Position numbers and translations under genes: made by a program
From: Phycisphaerae bacterium
Lineage (GTDB): Bacteria; Planctomycetota; Phycisphaerae; SM23-33
Assembly (NCBI GenBank): GCA_016931655.1
Contig: JAFGEJ010000120.1
Coordinates: forward strand, 1 to 32,723
Direction: 5' to 3'
Length of the DNA stretch: 32,723 bases
The notes under the pieces: model-generated
What the model was told of the DNA's origin: nothing
Database searches by the model: none
What the model saw: only the letters and a program-made list of their open reading frames with translations
Shown here: positions 16,990-26,219 of the stretch, piece by piece
Position numbering within the stretch: position 1 is the stretch's first letter
How the letters are laid out: every line of letters starts with the position of its first letter

Positions 16990-17234
16990 AAGTGGCACCT
17001 TCAAGCGAGTTTTTTCTTAAAAACGAGCTTGTGGGTGCTTTTTTGTTCTATGTTTCTTCCTGCTGCCTCTCTGTTTCGCCCTGCGTAGCGGCTCTTTGCT
17101 CTGCGAAGCGCTACGCAAAGCAGAGTCGCAGAGCAGGATTTCCTGCTCCCTGCTGCCTTTCCGGAAAGCACCCACAATCGTCGAGGCGACGATTGAAGGT
17201 GCCACGAACTTGGCGGAGCAGGTGCTCCGCCAAG
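16990..17234. repeat. Nested palindromic composite: GTGGCACCTTCAA/TTGAAGGTGCCAC outer arms, GTGGGTGCTTT/AAAGCACCCAC inner arms, with additional hairpins
   Basis: Arms 16992-17004 with 17193-17205; 17031-17041 with 17165-17175; AATCGTCG-AGG-CGACGATT 17176-17194; CTTGGCGGAGCA/TGCTCCGCCAAG 17209-17234; GAGCAGGA-TT-TCCTGCTC 17131-17148. Confidence 0.85.
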
Positions 17235-17263
17235 CAATAGTCAACCAGCCTCGCAAGGATTAT

Positions 17264-18703
17264 TTATATTTTCAAATCCCCTGTGGGTTTGAGGACGGCG
17301 GCGTAGGCTTGACGGATGGGGACGACCTGGTCTTGTAAAAATTCCTCGGTCTGTTGCGGAGCGCGGCCGACGAAGGCCTTCGGGTCGAGCAGGGCGTCGA
17401 CGTCGATCTTCGCGAAGGCCTTGTCCGCTTTTAATCGTGCGATCAGGTCGTTGGGCCTGCCCTTTTCCTTCACTTCCCGCGCGGCGGCGATGCTGTGCTT
17501 GCGAATGGCTTCGTGCAATTCCTGCCGATCGCCGCCGGCCTGCACTGCGGCCATCAGAATGTTCTCGGTGGCCATGAAGGGCAGTTCGGCTGCGATGTTC
17601 GCCTCGATAACGGCGGGGTAGACCACCAGGCCTTCGGCGACATTCGCGACGATCCGTAGGCAGGCGTCGGCCGACAGGAACGCCTCGCTCATGGCCAGCC
17701 GCTTGTTGGCCGAATCGTCCAGCGTACGCTCCAGCCACTGCTCGGCTGCGGTGTGCACGGGACTCATCGAAACGTCCACGAGGAATCGCGCCAGGGCCGT
17801 CGCCCGCTCGCAGCGCATCGGGTTGCGTTTGTAGGCCATCGCGGAAGAACCGACCTGATCTTTTGCGAACGGTTCTTCCAGCTCCTTGCGGTGCGCGAGC
17901 AGCCGGACGTCGTTGCACATCTTGTGCACACTCACGCCGATTCCCGCCAACGCCTGCGCGACGGCGGCATCGATCTTGCGGCTGTACGTCTGGCCGGTGA
18001 CGCACGCGATTTTGTCTTCGCCGAAACCCATCTTTTCCGCGACGAGTTTATCGAGCGTTTTTACCTTCTCATGGTCGCCGCCGAACAGGGCCAGGAAGCT
18101 GGCCTGCGTGCCGGTTGTGCCCTTCACGCCGCGGAATTCCAGGCCGTCGCGGCGATATTCCAGGTCGCGCAGGTCGCGGATGAAGTCCATGCACCACAGC
18201 GTGGCGCGTTTGCCGACGGTCGTCATCTGGGCCGGCTGAAAGTGCGTAAAGCCCAGGCAGGGCTGGTTCTTCCACCGCTCGGCGAAGCGGCCCAGCGCGT
18301 CGATCACGTTGGCCAGTTGCTCCAGCAGCAGGCCCAGGGCCTGACGCATCACGAGGATATCGGTATTGCAGTTGACGAACTGGCTGGTCGCGCCGAGGTG
18401 AATAATGCCCTTGGCTTCGGGCGCAGCCTCGCCGAACGCGTGGATGTGGGCCATCACGTCGTGGCGGAATTTCGTCTCGTAGGCGTCGGCCTGCGCGTAA
18501 TCGACGTCGTCCAGGTGCGCCCGCATGGCGGCAAGTTGGGCGTCGGTAATGGCCAGGCCGAGCTGCTGCTGGGCCTCGGCCAGCGCCAGCCAAAGCCGCC
18601 GCCAGGTGGTGAATTTCCGCTGCTCGCTGAACAGTTCGCGCATGGCTGAAGAAGCGTAGCGGGTTTCCAGCGGACTGCGATATGACGTGCGAAGATCGTC
18701 CAT
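17264..18703 (-). CDS. purB: Adenylosuccinate lyase
   Basis: [38 protein letters not shown]; signature [14 protein letters not shown]. Confidence 0.95.
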   Translation of the reverse strand: MDDLRTSYRSPLETRYASSAMRELFSEQRKFTTWRRLWLALAEAQQQLGLAITDAQLAAMRAHLDDVDYAQADAYETKFRHDVMAHIHAFGEAAPEAKGIIHLGATSQFVNCNTDILVMRQALGLLLEQLANVIDALGRFAERWKNQPCLGFTHFQPAQMTTVGKRATLWCMDFIRDLRDLEYRRDGLEFRGVKGTTGTQASFLALFGGDHEKVKTLDKLVAEKMGFGEDKIACVTGQTYSRKIDAAVAQALAGIGVSVHKMCNDVRLLAHRKELEEPFAKDQVGSSAMAYKRNPMRCERATALARFLVDVSMSPVHTAAEQWLERTLDDSANKRLAMSEAFLSADACLRIVANVAEGLVVYPAVIEANIAAELPFMATENILMAAVQAGGDRQELHEAIRKHSIAAAREVKEKGRPNDLIARLKADKAFAKIDVDALLDPKAFVGRAPQQTEEFLQDQVVPIRQAYAAVLKPTGDLKI

Positions 18704-18715
18704 AACGTAAAAATC

Positions 18716-19180
18716 CTACTTAATGAGCCGAAGCGAAATCGGATAACGGTAATGTTCGCCGTTGCTGGTTTTGACGGCGGCGATAATCACGAAGATCAGG
18801 GAGGTAATTCCCACCGCGAGGGCCAGGAAAATTCCGATGATAATGAAAATCAGAGGAATACAGATCGCCAAGGCGATTATCACGGTGATCTGGAAGTTCA
18901 GTGATTCCTTTCCCTGTTCATCGACGAAGGCAAAATCATTCTTTTTGACCAGCCACATAACGAGTGGGCCGAGGATGTTCCCGAACGGAACGCCCACCAG
19001 GGACGCCAGGGCCGTCAGGTGGCAGAGCATGGCAAAGGTACGGGCGTCATTATTGGTTTCCACGTCCCGCGGCTCAGCCGGCGGCGGAGCAATCGACCCG
19101 GCCGTGGGCGGCGGTGTGGACGATGGCGTGTTCGACGGACTCGCGACGGGCGATTCGTAAGGATTTTCCGCGTCGGTCAT
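18716..19180 (-). CDS. DUF4870 family membrane protein
   Basis: AMLCHLTALASLVGVPFGNILGPLVMWLVKKNDFAFVDEQGKESLNFQITVIIALAI. Confidence 0.85.
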   Translation of the reverse strand: MTDAENPYESPVASPSNTPSSTPPPTAGSIAPPPAEPRDVETNNDARTFAMLCHLTALASLVGVPFGNILGPLVMWLVKKNDFAFVDEQGKESLNFQITVIIALAICIPLIFIIIGIFLALAVGITSLIFVIIAAVKTSNGEHYRYPISLRLIK

Positions 19181-19319
19181 GGCCTTGTTCTCCCAGGTTG
19201 ACGAAAAAATTCATACCGCGGGACGACAGGGGCGAAACGCAAACGCCCGACCCATCATGAAAATCGCGACGGGAGTATTGTAGTCTCTGCGGCGCGGGAA
19301 ATCCACATGGAACCGTGCA

Positions 19320-19342
19320 GGCACAGGTTATAAACCTGTGCC
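19320..19342. repeat. Triloop hairpin GGCACAGGTT-ATA-AACCTGTGCC in the lepA leader
   Basis: Perfect 10-bp stem with 3-nt loop. Confidence 0.85.
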
Positions 19343-19395
19343 ACCTCCTTCCGAGCGCCTTGTCAAACGAACCGGCGGGGAATACAATCCCCTCG

Positions 19396-21192
19396 ATGGA
19401 GCAAAGCCATATCCGCAACTTCTCGATCATCGCTCACATCGACCACGGCAAGAGCACGCTGGCCGACCGTATGCTGCTGCGCGTCGGGGCGATTTCGCAG
19501 CGAGAGTTTCACGACCAGTTGCTGGACGACATGGACCTGGAGCGGGAGCGAGGCATTACGATCAAGGCCTCCGCCGTCACGATGGAATACGAAATCGACG
19601 GCGAAACGTACATGCTCAACATGATCGACACGCCCGGTCACGTGGACTTTCACTACGAGGTCAGTCGCAGCCTGGCGGCCTGCGAGGGCGCGCTGCTGGT
19701 GGTGGACTGCGCCCAGGGCGTGGAGGCCCAGACCGTCGCCAACGCCCACCTGGCCTCCAGGGGCGGCCTGGCGCTCGTGCCGGTCATCAACAAAATCGAC
19801 CTGCCGGCCGCCCGGCCCGAAGACACCGCGATGGAAGTCGAAAAACTCATCCACACGCCCGCGGAGGACGGCATTTTCACCTCGGCCAAGAGCGGTGAGG
19901 GCACGGACGAAATGCTCCAGGCCATTGTCCGCCGCCTGCCGCCGCCCAAGGGCGACCCGGACGCGCCGACGCGAGCGCTGATTTTCGACAGCAACTTCGA
20001 CGACTACCGCGGCGTGGTCGTTTACGTTCGCGTGTTCGACGGCGGCCTGTCCGTCGGCGAGAAGGTCCGCATGATGGGCGTCGGGCGCGACTACCTGATT
20101 ACGGACCTGGGCAAGTTCTGCCCCAAGCCCAGGCAGGTCAAAACCCTCGGCGCGGGCGAGGTGGGCTACGTGGTGGCGAACATCCGCTCCGTCGCCGACG
20201 TGCACGTGGGCGACACGGTCACGCTGTCGGCTTCCCCGGCGGAGAAACCCCTGCCCGGATATCAGCCGCCGCAGCAGATGGTCTTCTGCGATTTTTACCC
20301 CGGCCCGAGCACGCAGTTTCCCGAACTGCGCGAGGCCCTGGAAAAACTCCAGCTCAACGATTCGTCACTGACGTATCAGCCGATCAGCTCCGACGCGCTG
20401 GGGTTCGGCTTTCGCTGCGGATTCCTGGGCATGCTGCACATGGAGATCGTCCAGGAGCGCCTGGAGCGCGAGCACGACGTGGAGGTCGTGCAGACCGCCC
20501 CGACCGTGCCCTACCAGGTGCTGAAAACCGACGGAAGCCTCGTCGAGGTGGACTCAGCCGGCGAGCTGCCCGAACCGACCTATATCGAGGAAATCCGCGA
20601 GCCGATCGTTCGCGTGGACCTGATCGTGCCCGCCGACGGCATCGGCGGCGTGATGAAACTGGCTGAGGATCGGCGGGCGGAATACAAGAAGACGGAATAC
20701 CTCTCCCGCGACCGCGTGATTTTGACGTACGAATTCCCGTTGGCGGAGATCATTTACGACTTTTACGACAAGCTCAAGAGCGCCACGCGCGGCTACGGCA
20801 CGATGGACTACGAAATGATCGGCTTCCACGCCAACGACTTGGTGAAACTGGACATTCTCGTGAACAATCAGAAGGTGGACGCCCTGTCGGTCATCGTGCA
20901 CCGCTCGAAGGCCGATCCTCGCGGGCGAGGCCTCATCCAGCGGCTGCGGAGGGAAATTTCGCGTCATCAATTCGAGATTCCGCTCCAGGCCGCCGTCGGC
21001 AGCCGCATTATCGCGCGCGAGACGATCAAGGCCGTCCGGAAAAACGTTACCGCCAAGTGCTACGGCGGCGACGTGACCCGCAAACGAAAACTCCTCGAAA
21101 AACAGAAAGCCGGCAAGAAGCGAATGAAAATGGTCGGCAACGTTGAAATTCCCCAAAAGGCCTTCATGGCCGTCCTCGACCCGGGGGAATAA
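19396..21192 (+). CDS. lepA: Elongation factor 4 (LepA)
   Basis: MEQSHIRNFSIIAHIDHGKSTLADRML...DTPGHVDFHYEVSRSLAACEGALLVVDCAQGVEAQT...KNVTAKCYGGDVTRKRKLLEKQKAGKKRMK. Confidence 0.98.
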   Translation: MEQSHIRNFSIIAHIDHGKSTLADRMLLRVGAISQREFHDQLLDDMDLERERGITIKASAVTMEYEIDGETYMLNMIDTPGHVDFHYEVSRSLAACEGALLVVDCAQGVEAQTVANAHLASRGGLALVPVINKIDLPAARPEDTAMEVEKLIHTPAEDGIFTSAKSGEGTDEMLQAIVRRLPPPKGDPDAPTRALIFDSNFDDYRGVVVYVRVFDGGLSVGEKVRMMGVGRDYLITDLGKFCPKPRQVKTLGAGEVGYVVANIRSVADVHVGDTVTLSASPAEKPLPGYQPPQQMVFCDFYPGPSTQFPELREALEKLQLNDSSLTYQPISSDALGFGFRCGFLGMLHMEIVQERLEREHDVEVVQTAPTVPYQVLKTDGSLVEVDSAGELPEPTYIEEIREPIVRVDLIVPADGIGGVMKLAEDRRAEYKKTEYLSRDRVILTYEFPLAEIIYDFYDKLKSATRGYGTMDYEMIGFHANDLVKLDILVNNQKVDALSVIVHRSKADPRGRGLIQRLRREISRHQFEIPLQAAVGSRIIARETIKAVRKNVTAKCYGGDVTRKRKLLEKQKAGKKRMKMVGNVEIPQKAFMAVLDPGE

Positions 21193-21286
21193 AAGAATTG
21201 CGGATTGGTCCGGCGGCGAAAGTTTGGTACAATTTCCAGCTTCGCATTCCGGAATTGTACATATTACGCATGGGAGTACCGAAACG

Positions 21287-21847
21287 ATGGCGATGAAAAT
21301 CGGAGATTTCAATCGAGGCCAGGGCATTTACTGGCGAGACCAGATATGGGTGATTCTGAACATGGAGCACGTCAAGCCCGGCAAGGGGCCTGCCTATCTC
21401 CAGACCGAGATGCGCAATCCCAAGACGGGACAGATCGTGAACAATCGGTTTCGGCCCGATGAATCGGTCGAACCGGTCCATTTCGACCGGAAAAAATACG
21501 AGTATCTCTATTCCGACGGCAATTCGCACGTGTTGATGGACACCGAAACGTACGAGCAGCTCGAACTGCCCAAAGAGCACATCGGCGATCAGGCGGTATA
21601 TCTTACGCCGAACTGCCCCATCGAGGTCTGCTCCGTTCAGGGCGACATTATCACGGTGGAACTGCCCAATACCGTCGATCTGAAGATCGTTGACACGCCG
21701 CCGCAGGTCAAGGGCGCGACGGTCACGAACCAGCAGAAGGACGCCGTCTGCGAGGGCGGGGCGGTGATCCGCGTGCCGCCGTTCATCGAAAACGGCGAGG
21801 TCGTTCGCGTGGACACGCGCACGGGCGAATATCTCGGCCGGGCGTAG
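21287..21847 (+). CDS. efp: Elongation factor P
   Basis: MAMKIGDFNRGQGIYWRDQIWVILNMEHVKPGKGPAYLQTEMRNPKTGQIVNNRFRPDESVE...; start set at the internal ATG of the 21143 ORF. Confidence 0.95.
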   Translation: MAMKIGDFNRGQGIYWRDQIWVILNMEHVKPGKGPAYLQTEMRNPKTGQIVNNRFRPDESVEPVHFDRKKYEYLYSDGNSHVLMDTETYEQLELPKEHIGDQAVYLTPNCPIEVCSVQGDIITVELPNTVDLKIVDTPPQVKGATVTNQQKDAVCEGGAVIRVPPFIENGEVVRVDTRTGEYLGRA

Positions 21848-21884
21848 TACTACACTGTCAGTGCACAATACAGGAATCTGAGCA

Positions 21885-21939
21885 GGTGGCACAGGGTTTT
21901 AACCTGTGTTTTTGACACAGATTGGAAATCTGTGCCACC
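21885..21939. repeat. Palindrome GGTGGCACAG...CTGTGCCACC containing triloop hairpin CACAGATT-GGA-AATCTGTG, between convergent genes
   Basis: Arms 21885-21894 and 21930-21939; shares the GGCACAGG word with 19320-19342. Confidence 0.85.
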
Positions 21940-21942
21940 ACG

Positions 21943-22632
21943 TCAATATGCCCCGTGGGCGGAGAGGACCGCGGGGATCGTCTGAATGAGAATCAGCAGG
22001 TCCAGCCACAGGTTGCGCCGGCGGATGTAGTACAGGTCCAGCACGATCCACTGTTCGTAGCTCAGTTCGCTTCGGCCTGAGATCTGCCACAGGCACGTCA
22101 GGCCGGGTTTGACCTGCGTGCGAAGCTTCGCCGGGCCGACGGTCTGGTCGGCTTCGGGCTGCCACAGAGGCCGCGGCCCCACCAGCGACATCTGCCCCAG
22201 GAGCACGTTGAACAACTGCGGCAGTTCGTCGATGCTGCTGCGGCGGAGAAACTTGCCCAGCCGGATCAGGCGGGGGTCTTCGGGCAGTTTGAACACCGGC
22301 CCGTTCTGATAGTTGTGCTCGCGGAGGAATTCCTGGTCCGCCTGGGCGTTGGGGCGCATCGTGCGGAATTTGAGCATGGTAAAAGGTCGGCCTTGCCGGC
22401 CCGCGCGGGTCTGGCGGAACAGCACCGGCCCGCGGCTGGTCAGCTTGATCAGCACCGTCACGAGCAGCATCAGCGGCGAGAGCAGCACGATCAGCACCGC
22501 CGCGCCGAGAATATCCGTTACTCGCTTGATGAAGCGATAGACGGCCCCGCCGGCGGGCGTTGCCGCGGCGGCGCCCTCGGCCTCCAGCGCCTTCAACAGG
22601 GACAGTGCATTCATCGAACGTACAGCCGTCAT
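21943..22632 (-). CDS. Bacterial sugar transferase (undecaprenyl-phosphate hexose-1-phosphate transferase, WcaJ/PglC-like)
   Basis: FRQTRAGRQGRPFTMLKFRTMRPNA; LRRSSIDELPQLFNVLLGQMSLVGPRPL; KPGLTCLWQISGRSELSYEQWIVLDLYYIRRRNLWLDL. Confidence 0.95.
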   Translation of the reverse strand: MTAVRSMNALSLLKALEAEGAAAATPAGGAVYRFIKRVTDILGAAVLIVLLSPLMLLVTVLIKLTSRGPVLFRQTRAGRQGRPFTMLKFRTMRPNAQADQEFLREHNYQNGPVFKLPEDPRLIRLGKFLRRSSIDELPQLFNVLLGQMSLVGPRPLWQPEADQTVGPAKLRTQVKPGLTCLWQISGRSELSYEQWIVLDLYYIRRRNLWLDLLILIQTIPAVLSAHGAY

Positions 22633-22655
22633 AGGTTCCTATCCGGGGATCAGAC

Positions 22656-23738
22656 TCATTTTATATATTTTTCGTATATTCGTTCGTACTCCGACACCAC
22701 CCCGTCCCCGTCGAACCGTTCCCGCACGTATTGGCAGGCCTGTCGGCCCAGGCTTGCGCGCGAAGCTTCGTCCTGATTATATCGGACGATTTTCTCCGCC
22801 AGTACAGCCGAATCGTCCGGCGGGAAATACACGGCGTGCGGGCCCAGGATTTCCCGGTGGGCGGGAATGTCCGCCGCCACGACGCACCGCCCGTAGGCCG
22901 CCGCCTCCAGCACCACCAGGGGGGCGCCCTCCAGGACGCTGGGCTGAATGACCATCGCCGCGTGGGAATACAGTTCCGCCAGTTCCCCGCCGAACTTCGG
23001 GCCGACGAACCGAACGTTCGGCGGTGCGATTTGGCGACATCGCCGGGCGTAGGCGGCTACGTCCTCGTCCGCCGCCACGACCAGTGACAAGGGAAGGTTC
23101 GCTTTTGACCATGCTTCGAGCAAAACATGAAGCCGTTTCTCCGGCGTCATCCTTCCGACGTGCAGTGCATACTTTCCCGGTTCAAGGCCGAGGCTCAAAA
23201 TTGCCTCCGCCGGCTGCGGGGTTACATCCGGTGCGGCGTTGGGGATGCACACGACGGGTTTGTGGAGCATGGTTTCCAGCTCGGCGGCCAGGGACGGACT
23301 GACGGCTGTGATCGCGCGGGCGGATTTCCCGCCGATCTTCAGCCCCAGGCGGATCGCGGCTTGGGCGATTCGGGACCACTTTTCCCGCCGCCAGTCCGGT
23401 GCGTGGACGGTAAAGACGACCGGGCGGCGTATCGCGGGTAAGCCGCTCCACAAAGCCGGCCCGGGCGAATGCACGTGAACCACGTCCACGTCGCGCCACA
23501 GCACGTCGAGGCAGGCCGTCGCGGAGTGCGTAATCGCGTCGAACGTGTTTCCCCGCAGGCCCGGCGTGAGGATCAGGCGCCCCTCAGACGGTTTTCGGTT
23601 GCCGACGTAGTGCCGTCGGCCATAGACTAAAACCTCGTGCCCGCGCTTCACAAGCCCGCGCGTCAGGTGCTCCACCACGCGCTCCACGCCGCCGACGCCG
23701 GCGGGTATGCCCCGCGATCCGATCATCGCAATGCGCAT
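22656..23738 (-). CDS. Glycosyltransferase family 4-type
   Basis: Start MRIAMIGSRGIPAGVGGVERVVEHLTRGL; LHVGRMTPEKRLHVLLEAW; AMVIQPSVLEGAPLVVLEAAAYGRCVVAADIPAHREI. Confidence 0.92.
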   Translation of the reverse strand: MRIAMIGSRGIPAGVGGVERVVEHLTRGLVKRGHEVLVYGRRHYVGNRKPSEGRLILTPGLRGNTFDAITHSATACLDVLWRDVDVVHVHSPGPALWSGLPAIRRPVVFTVHAPDWRREKWSRIAQAAIRLGLKIGGKSARAITAVSPSLAAELETMLHKPVVCIPNAAPDVTPQPAEAILSLGLEPGKYALHVGRMTPEKRLHVLLEAWSKANLPLSLVVAADEDVAAYARRCRQIAPPNVRFVGPKFGGELAELYSHAAMVIQPSVLEGAPLVVLEAAAYGRCVVAADIPAHREILGPHAVYFPPDDSAVLAEKIVRYNQDEASRASLGRQACQYVRERFDGDGVVSEYERIYEKYIK

Positions 23739-24937
23739 CGTCGCCTCGCTTCTTCGTAGGCCTTCTCGATCGTATCCACCGCCGCGGCCAGGTCGTGTCG
23801 CGGCTGCACGCATCGCCGGGCGGCGGCGCCCATGTCGCGCCGCGTGGTTTCGCTCCCCAGCGTTTCCCGAACGACGGAAGCAAGTTGTTCCGCGTTGCCC
23901 GTGGCGTACAGCCGCCCGGTTCGGCCTTCCGAGACCCATTCTCGCAGCGGAGGCTGATCCGGCGCGATGACGCATCGCCCGGCTGACATCGCCTCGAGCA
24001 TCGCCACGGGAGAATTCTCCATGCATCGGCTGGCGATCACCACGGCTGCGGCGCGGGCGTACCATTGCATCAATTCCCCGCGCGAAATGTGGCCGAGCAT
24101 TTCAACGTTGCTCAAACCTTCCCGCCGGCAACGTTCGGCCAGGCTTTGACGCAGCGGCCCGTCGCCCGCCAGCACGATATGAGCATCGCCCAGACGCCCA
24201 GCCAGGTCCAGCATCAACCCCGGCGATTTTTCGACGCTCAGCCGGCCCGCGAACAGCACTGTTTTCCCGTCGTCGGCTGCCGGCGGAACCTCGCCGATTG
24301 GAAGGGGAACGGGACTGTATACAATTTTATCCCGCGGCGTCCCGGCCTGCCGCAATTGCTCGCACATGAATTCCGTGGGACACAAAAACACGTCCACCCA
24401 CCGGGAATACCACCGCGCCGAGCGCTCGAAAAAACCGCGCAGGCGCAGTGCCCAGCCGCCCAGGCCGGTGCAGCGCCGGCGGGCTTCGTGGTAAAATTCG
24501 TCCTCGCGCTCGCTATCCGGATCGCCCATGCCCCATCGCCAGAAGATTTTTTCAAAACCGATCTGGCGGTAATCGTGCAGCGTCATTACCACGCCCACCC
24601 CGCAGCCGGCCAGCACGGGCAGAATCGACGCGGTAAGGTGATGGTAGACGTTGTGCAGGTGCGCCACGTCGGCGGGGTTCTTGCGGAGATGTTTTTTCAA
24701 TAACGCCGCGGCGGAAGGATTGTGCAACAGCTTTATAAAGCGCCCCAGTCCCGCGGCATCGGTAAAATCTTCAAACGCAGGCCGATCTGTCCGCGCGGCG
24801 GTCTCGGCGCAGCCGAACTCGTCCACCACGTGCCCGCGACGGGATAATTCGTCGCTCAGCGTGCGGACGTACCGTCCGACCCCGCCGCCGGCGGCGTCCG
24901 AGGCATGCAGAAATTTATCGATGTGCAGAATTTGCAT
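23723..24937 (-). CDS. Glycosyltransferase family 4-type
   Basis: GGGVGRYVRTLSDELSRRGHVV; VLFAGRLSVEKSPGLMLDLAG; VVIASRCMENSPVAMLEAMSAGRCVIAPDQPPLREWV. Confidence 0.92.
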   Translation of the reverse strand: MQILHIDKFLHASDAAGGGVGRYVRTLSDELSRRGHVVDEFGCAETAARTDRPAFEDFTDAAGLGRFIKLLHNPSAAALLKKHLRKNPADVAHLHNVYHHLTASILPVLAGCGVGVVMTLHDYRQIGFEKIFWRWGMGDPDSEREDEFYHEARRRCTGLGGWALRLRGFFERSARWYSRWVDVFLCPTEFMCEQLRQAGTPRDKIVYSPVPLPIGEVPPAADDGKTVLFAGRLSVEKSPGLMLDLAGRLGDAHIVLAGDGPLRQSLAERCRREGLSNVEMLGHISRGELMQWYARAAAVVIASRCMENSPVAMLEAMSAGRCVIAPDQPPLREWVSEGRTGRLYATGNAEQLASVVRETLGSETTRRDMGAAARRCVQPRHDLAAAVDTIEKAYEEARRRCALR

Positions 24938-24949
24938 AAGAGTTTTTTA

Positions 24950-25097
24950 CCACAGAGACTCAGAGAGCACAGAGAAAGAAATCAGGAGTTAGAAGTTAGA
25001 AGCTATATTGCCCAAAAGTTTCATTCATTAGCTTCTAGCTTTTAGTTTTTAGCTCCTATCTTCTGGTTTCTCCTCTGTGACCTCTGTGCCTCTGTGG
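24950..25097. repeat. Nested palindrome: outer 9-nt-phased arms enclosing an inner 7-nt-phased palindrome (24984-25060)
   Basis: Outer ccacagaga|ctcagagag|cacagagaa ... tcctctgtg|acctctgtg|cctctgtgg; inner aggagtt|agaagtt|agaagct|...|cattagc|ttctagc|ttttagt|ttttagc|tcctatc. Confidence 0.9.
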
Positions 25098-26126
25098 TCA
25101 AATTTCTTTCTGTTTTATTCGTCTCAGTTTGAATCGTCCCAAATGGGCGCGGAGTTTCGCCCAGGCGATCCACAGCATGACCCGCGGCGCCCGGCGGCGA
25201 TAGACGCCCCGGACGGTGCAGATCATCCAGCAGTGTTCCGGGCAATTCCGGGCAGCCCGGCGGGCCTCCTCGGCTGCCGGCGAGCGCCAAAGCGCCTCGA
25301 AGGGTTCGTCGATGATATTGCCCATCGCCTTGCCCTGTACCGAACAGTGATACACCTCGCCGTCGGCCTGCAGGAAGAAAAAGTCCTCCCCGGCCTTGCA
25401 GCGGAATCGCCAGGGCCGATCCGTCAGGTGATAATACGTCCGTGCGGCGAAATGCGCCCGAAGCCAGCGACGCGGATCGGAACTTCTCAGCCAGCGGGAG
25501 ATGACGGCCTCGAACGGCTCGTGCAGCCATTCGGGATTTTCTAAAAAATCGCCGAAGACGCCCGGCTCGACGTCCAGATGGGTCTTGACGCCGTGGGCGG
25601 CGATCACGCCCAGTTCCACGCCCAGCCGGTCGGCCAGTTCCGCTACGCCCAGAAGCTGATCGAGATTGCCGCGGGACAGCGTCATACTCAATCGCAGGCC
25701 GGCATAGCCTTTGGCGCGAAGCGACTCGATCAGCATCATGGCCTTGTCGAACGCGCCGGGTACGCCGCGGATGTTGTCGTGCGATTCCCCCAGGCCGTCC
25801 AGGCTGACGGCCAGGCGAACCGTCGGATCGATTTGCAGGATCTCAGCCATCATCGCTTCGATCCGCTCGGGCAGGAAGGCGTTGGTGGAGATCGTAATCA
25901 CCGCTCGCCGGCAGCGGACGCGGATTTCTCGAACGAATTCGCCCAGGTCCTCCCGCAGGAACGGCTCGCCGCCGGACAGGTTCACCGTTCGCAGCGAGAT
26001 CGGCAGGCGGCGCATATGCTCCGGCGCGAGACGGTCGGGCGTCTGGCGCTTCCACGCGTTGCACATCACGCACCGCGCGTTGCAGCGGTGCGTTACGGCG
26101 ATTACGGCGTCGGTGGGAAATAGCAT
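25098..26126 (-). CDS. Radical SAM protein with SPASM-like C-terminal cysteines
   Basis: AVTHRCNARCVMCNAW (CxxxCxxC); VNLSGGEPFLREDL; C-terminal FRCKAGEDFFFLQADGEVYHCSVQGKAMGNIIDEPFEALW and CPEHCWMIC. Confidence 0.9.
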   Translation of the reverse strand: MLFPTDAVIAVTHRCNARCVMCNAWKRQTPDRLAPEHMRRLPISLRTVNLSGGEPFLREDLGEFVREIRVRCRRAVITISTNAFLPERIEAMMAEILQIDPTVRLAVSLDGLGESHDNIRGVPGAFDKAMMLIESLRAKGYAGLRLSMTLSRGNLDQLLGVAELADRLGVELGVIAAHGVKTHLDVEPGVFGDFLENPEWLHEPFEAVISRWLRSSDPRRWLRAHFAARTYYHLTDRPWRFRCKAGEDFFFLQADGEVYHCSVQGKAMGNIIDEPFEALWRSPAAEEARRAARNCPEHCWMICTVRGVYRRRAPRVMLWIAWAKLRAHLGRFKLRRIKQKEI

Positions 26127-26182
26127 ACATTCTAACTTTATCGCCTCGTTTCGATGGAGGCAATGAGATGGTTGGAAAACTT

Positions 26183-26219
26183 TACCGGCGTGCCCTTGAT
26201 TCACGAGGCCACGCCGGTA
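26183..26219. promoter_or_regulatory. 10-bp dyad TACCGGCGTG-N17-CACGCCGGTA in the divergent radical-SAM/fhs intergenic region
   Basis: Perfect inverted repeat, arms 26183-26192 and 26210-26219. Confidence 0.45.
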
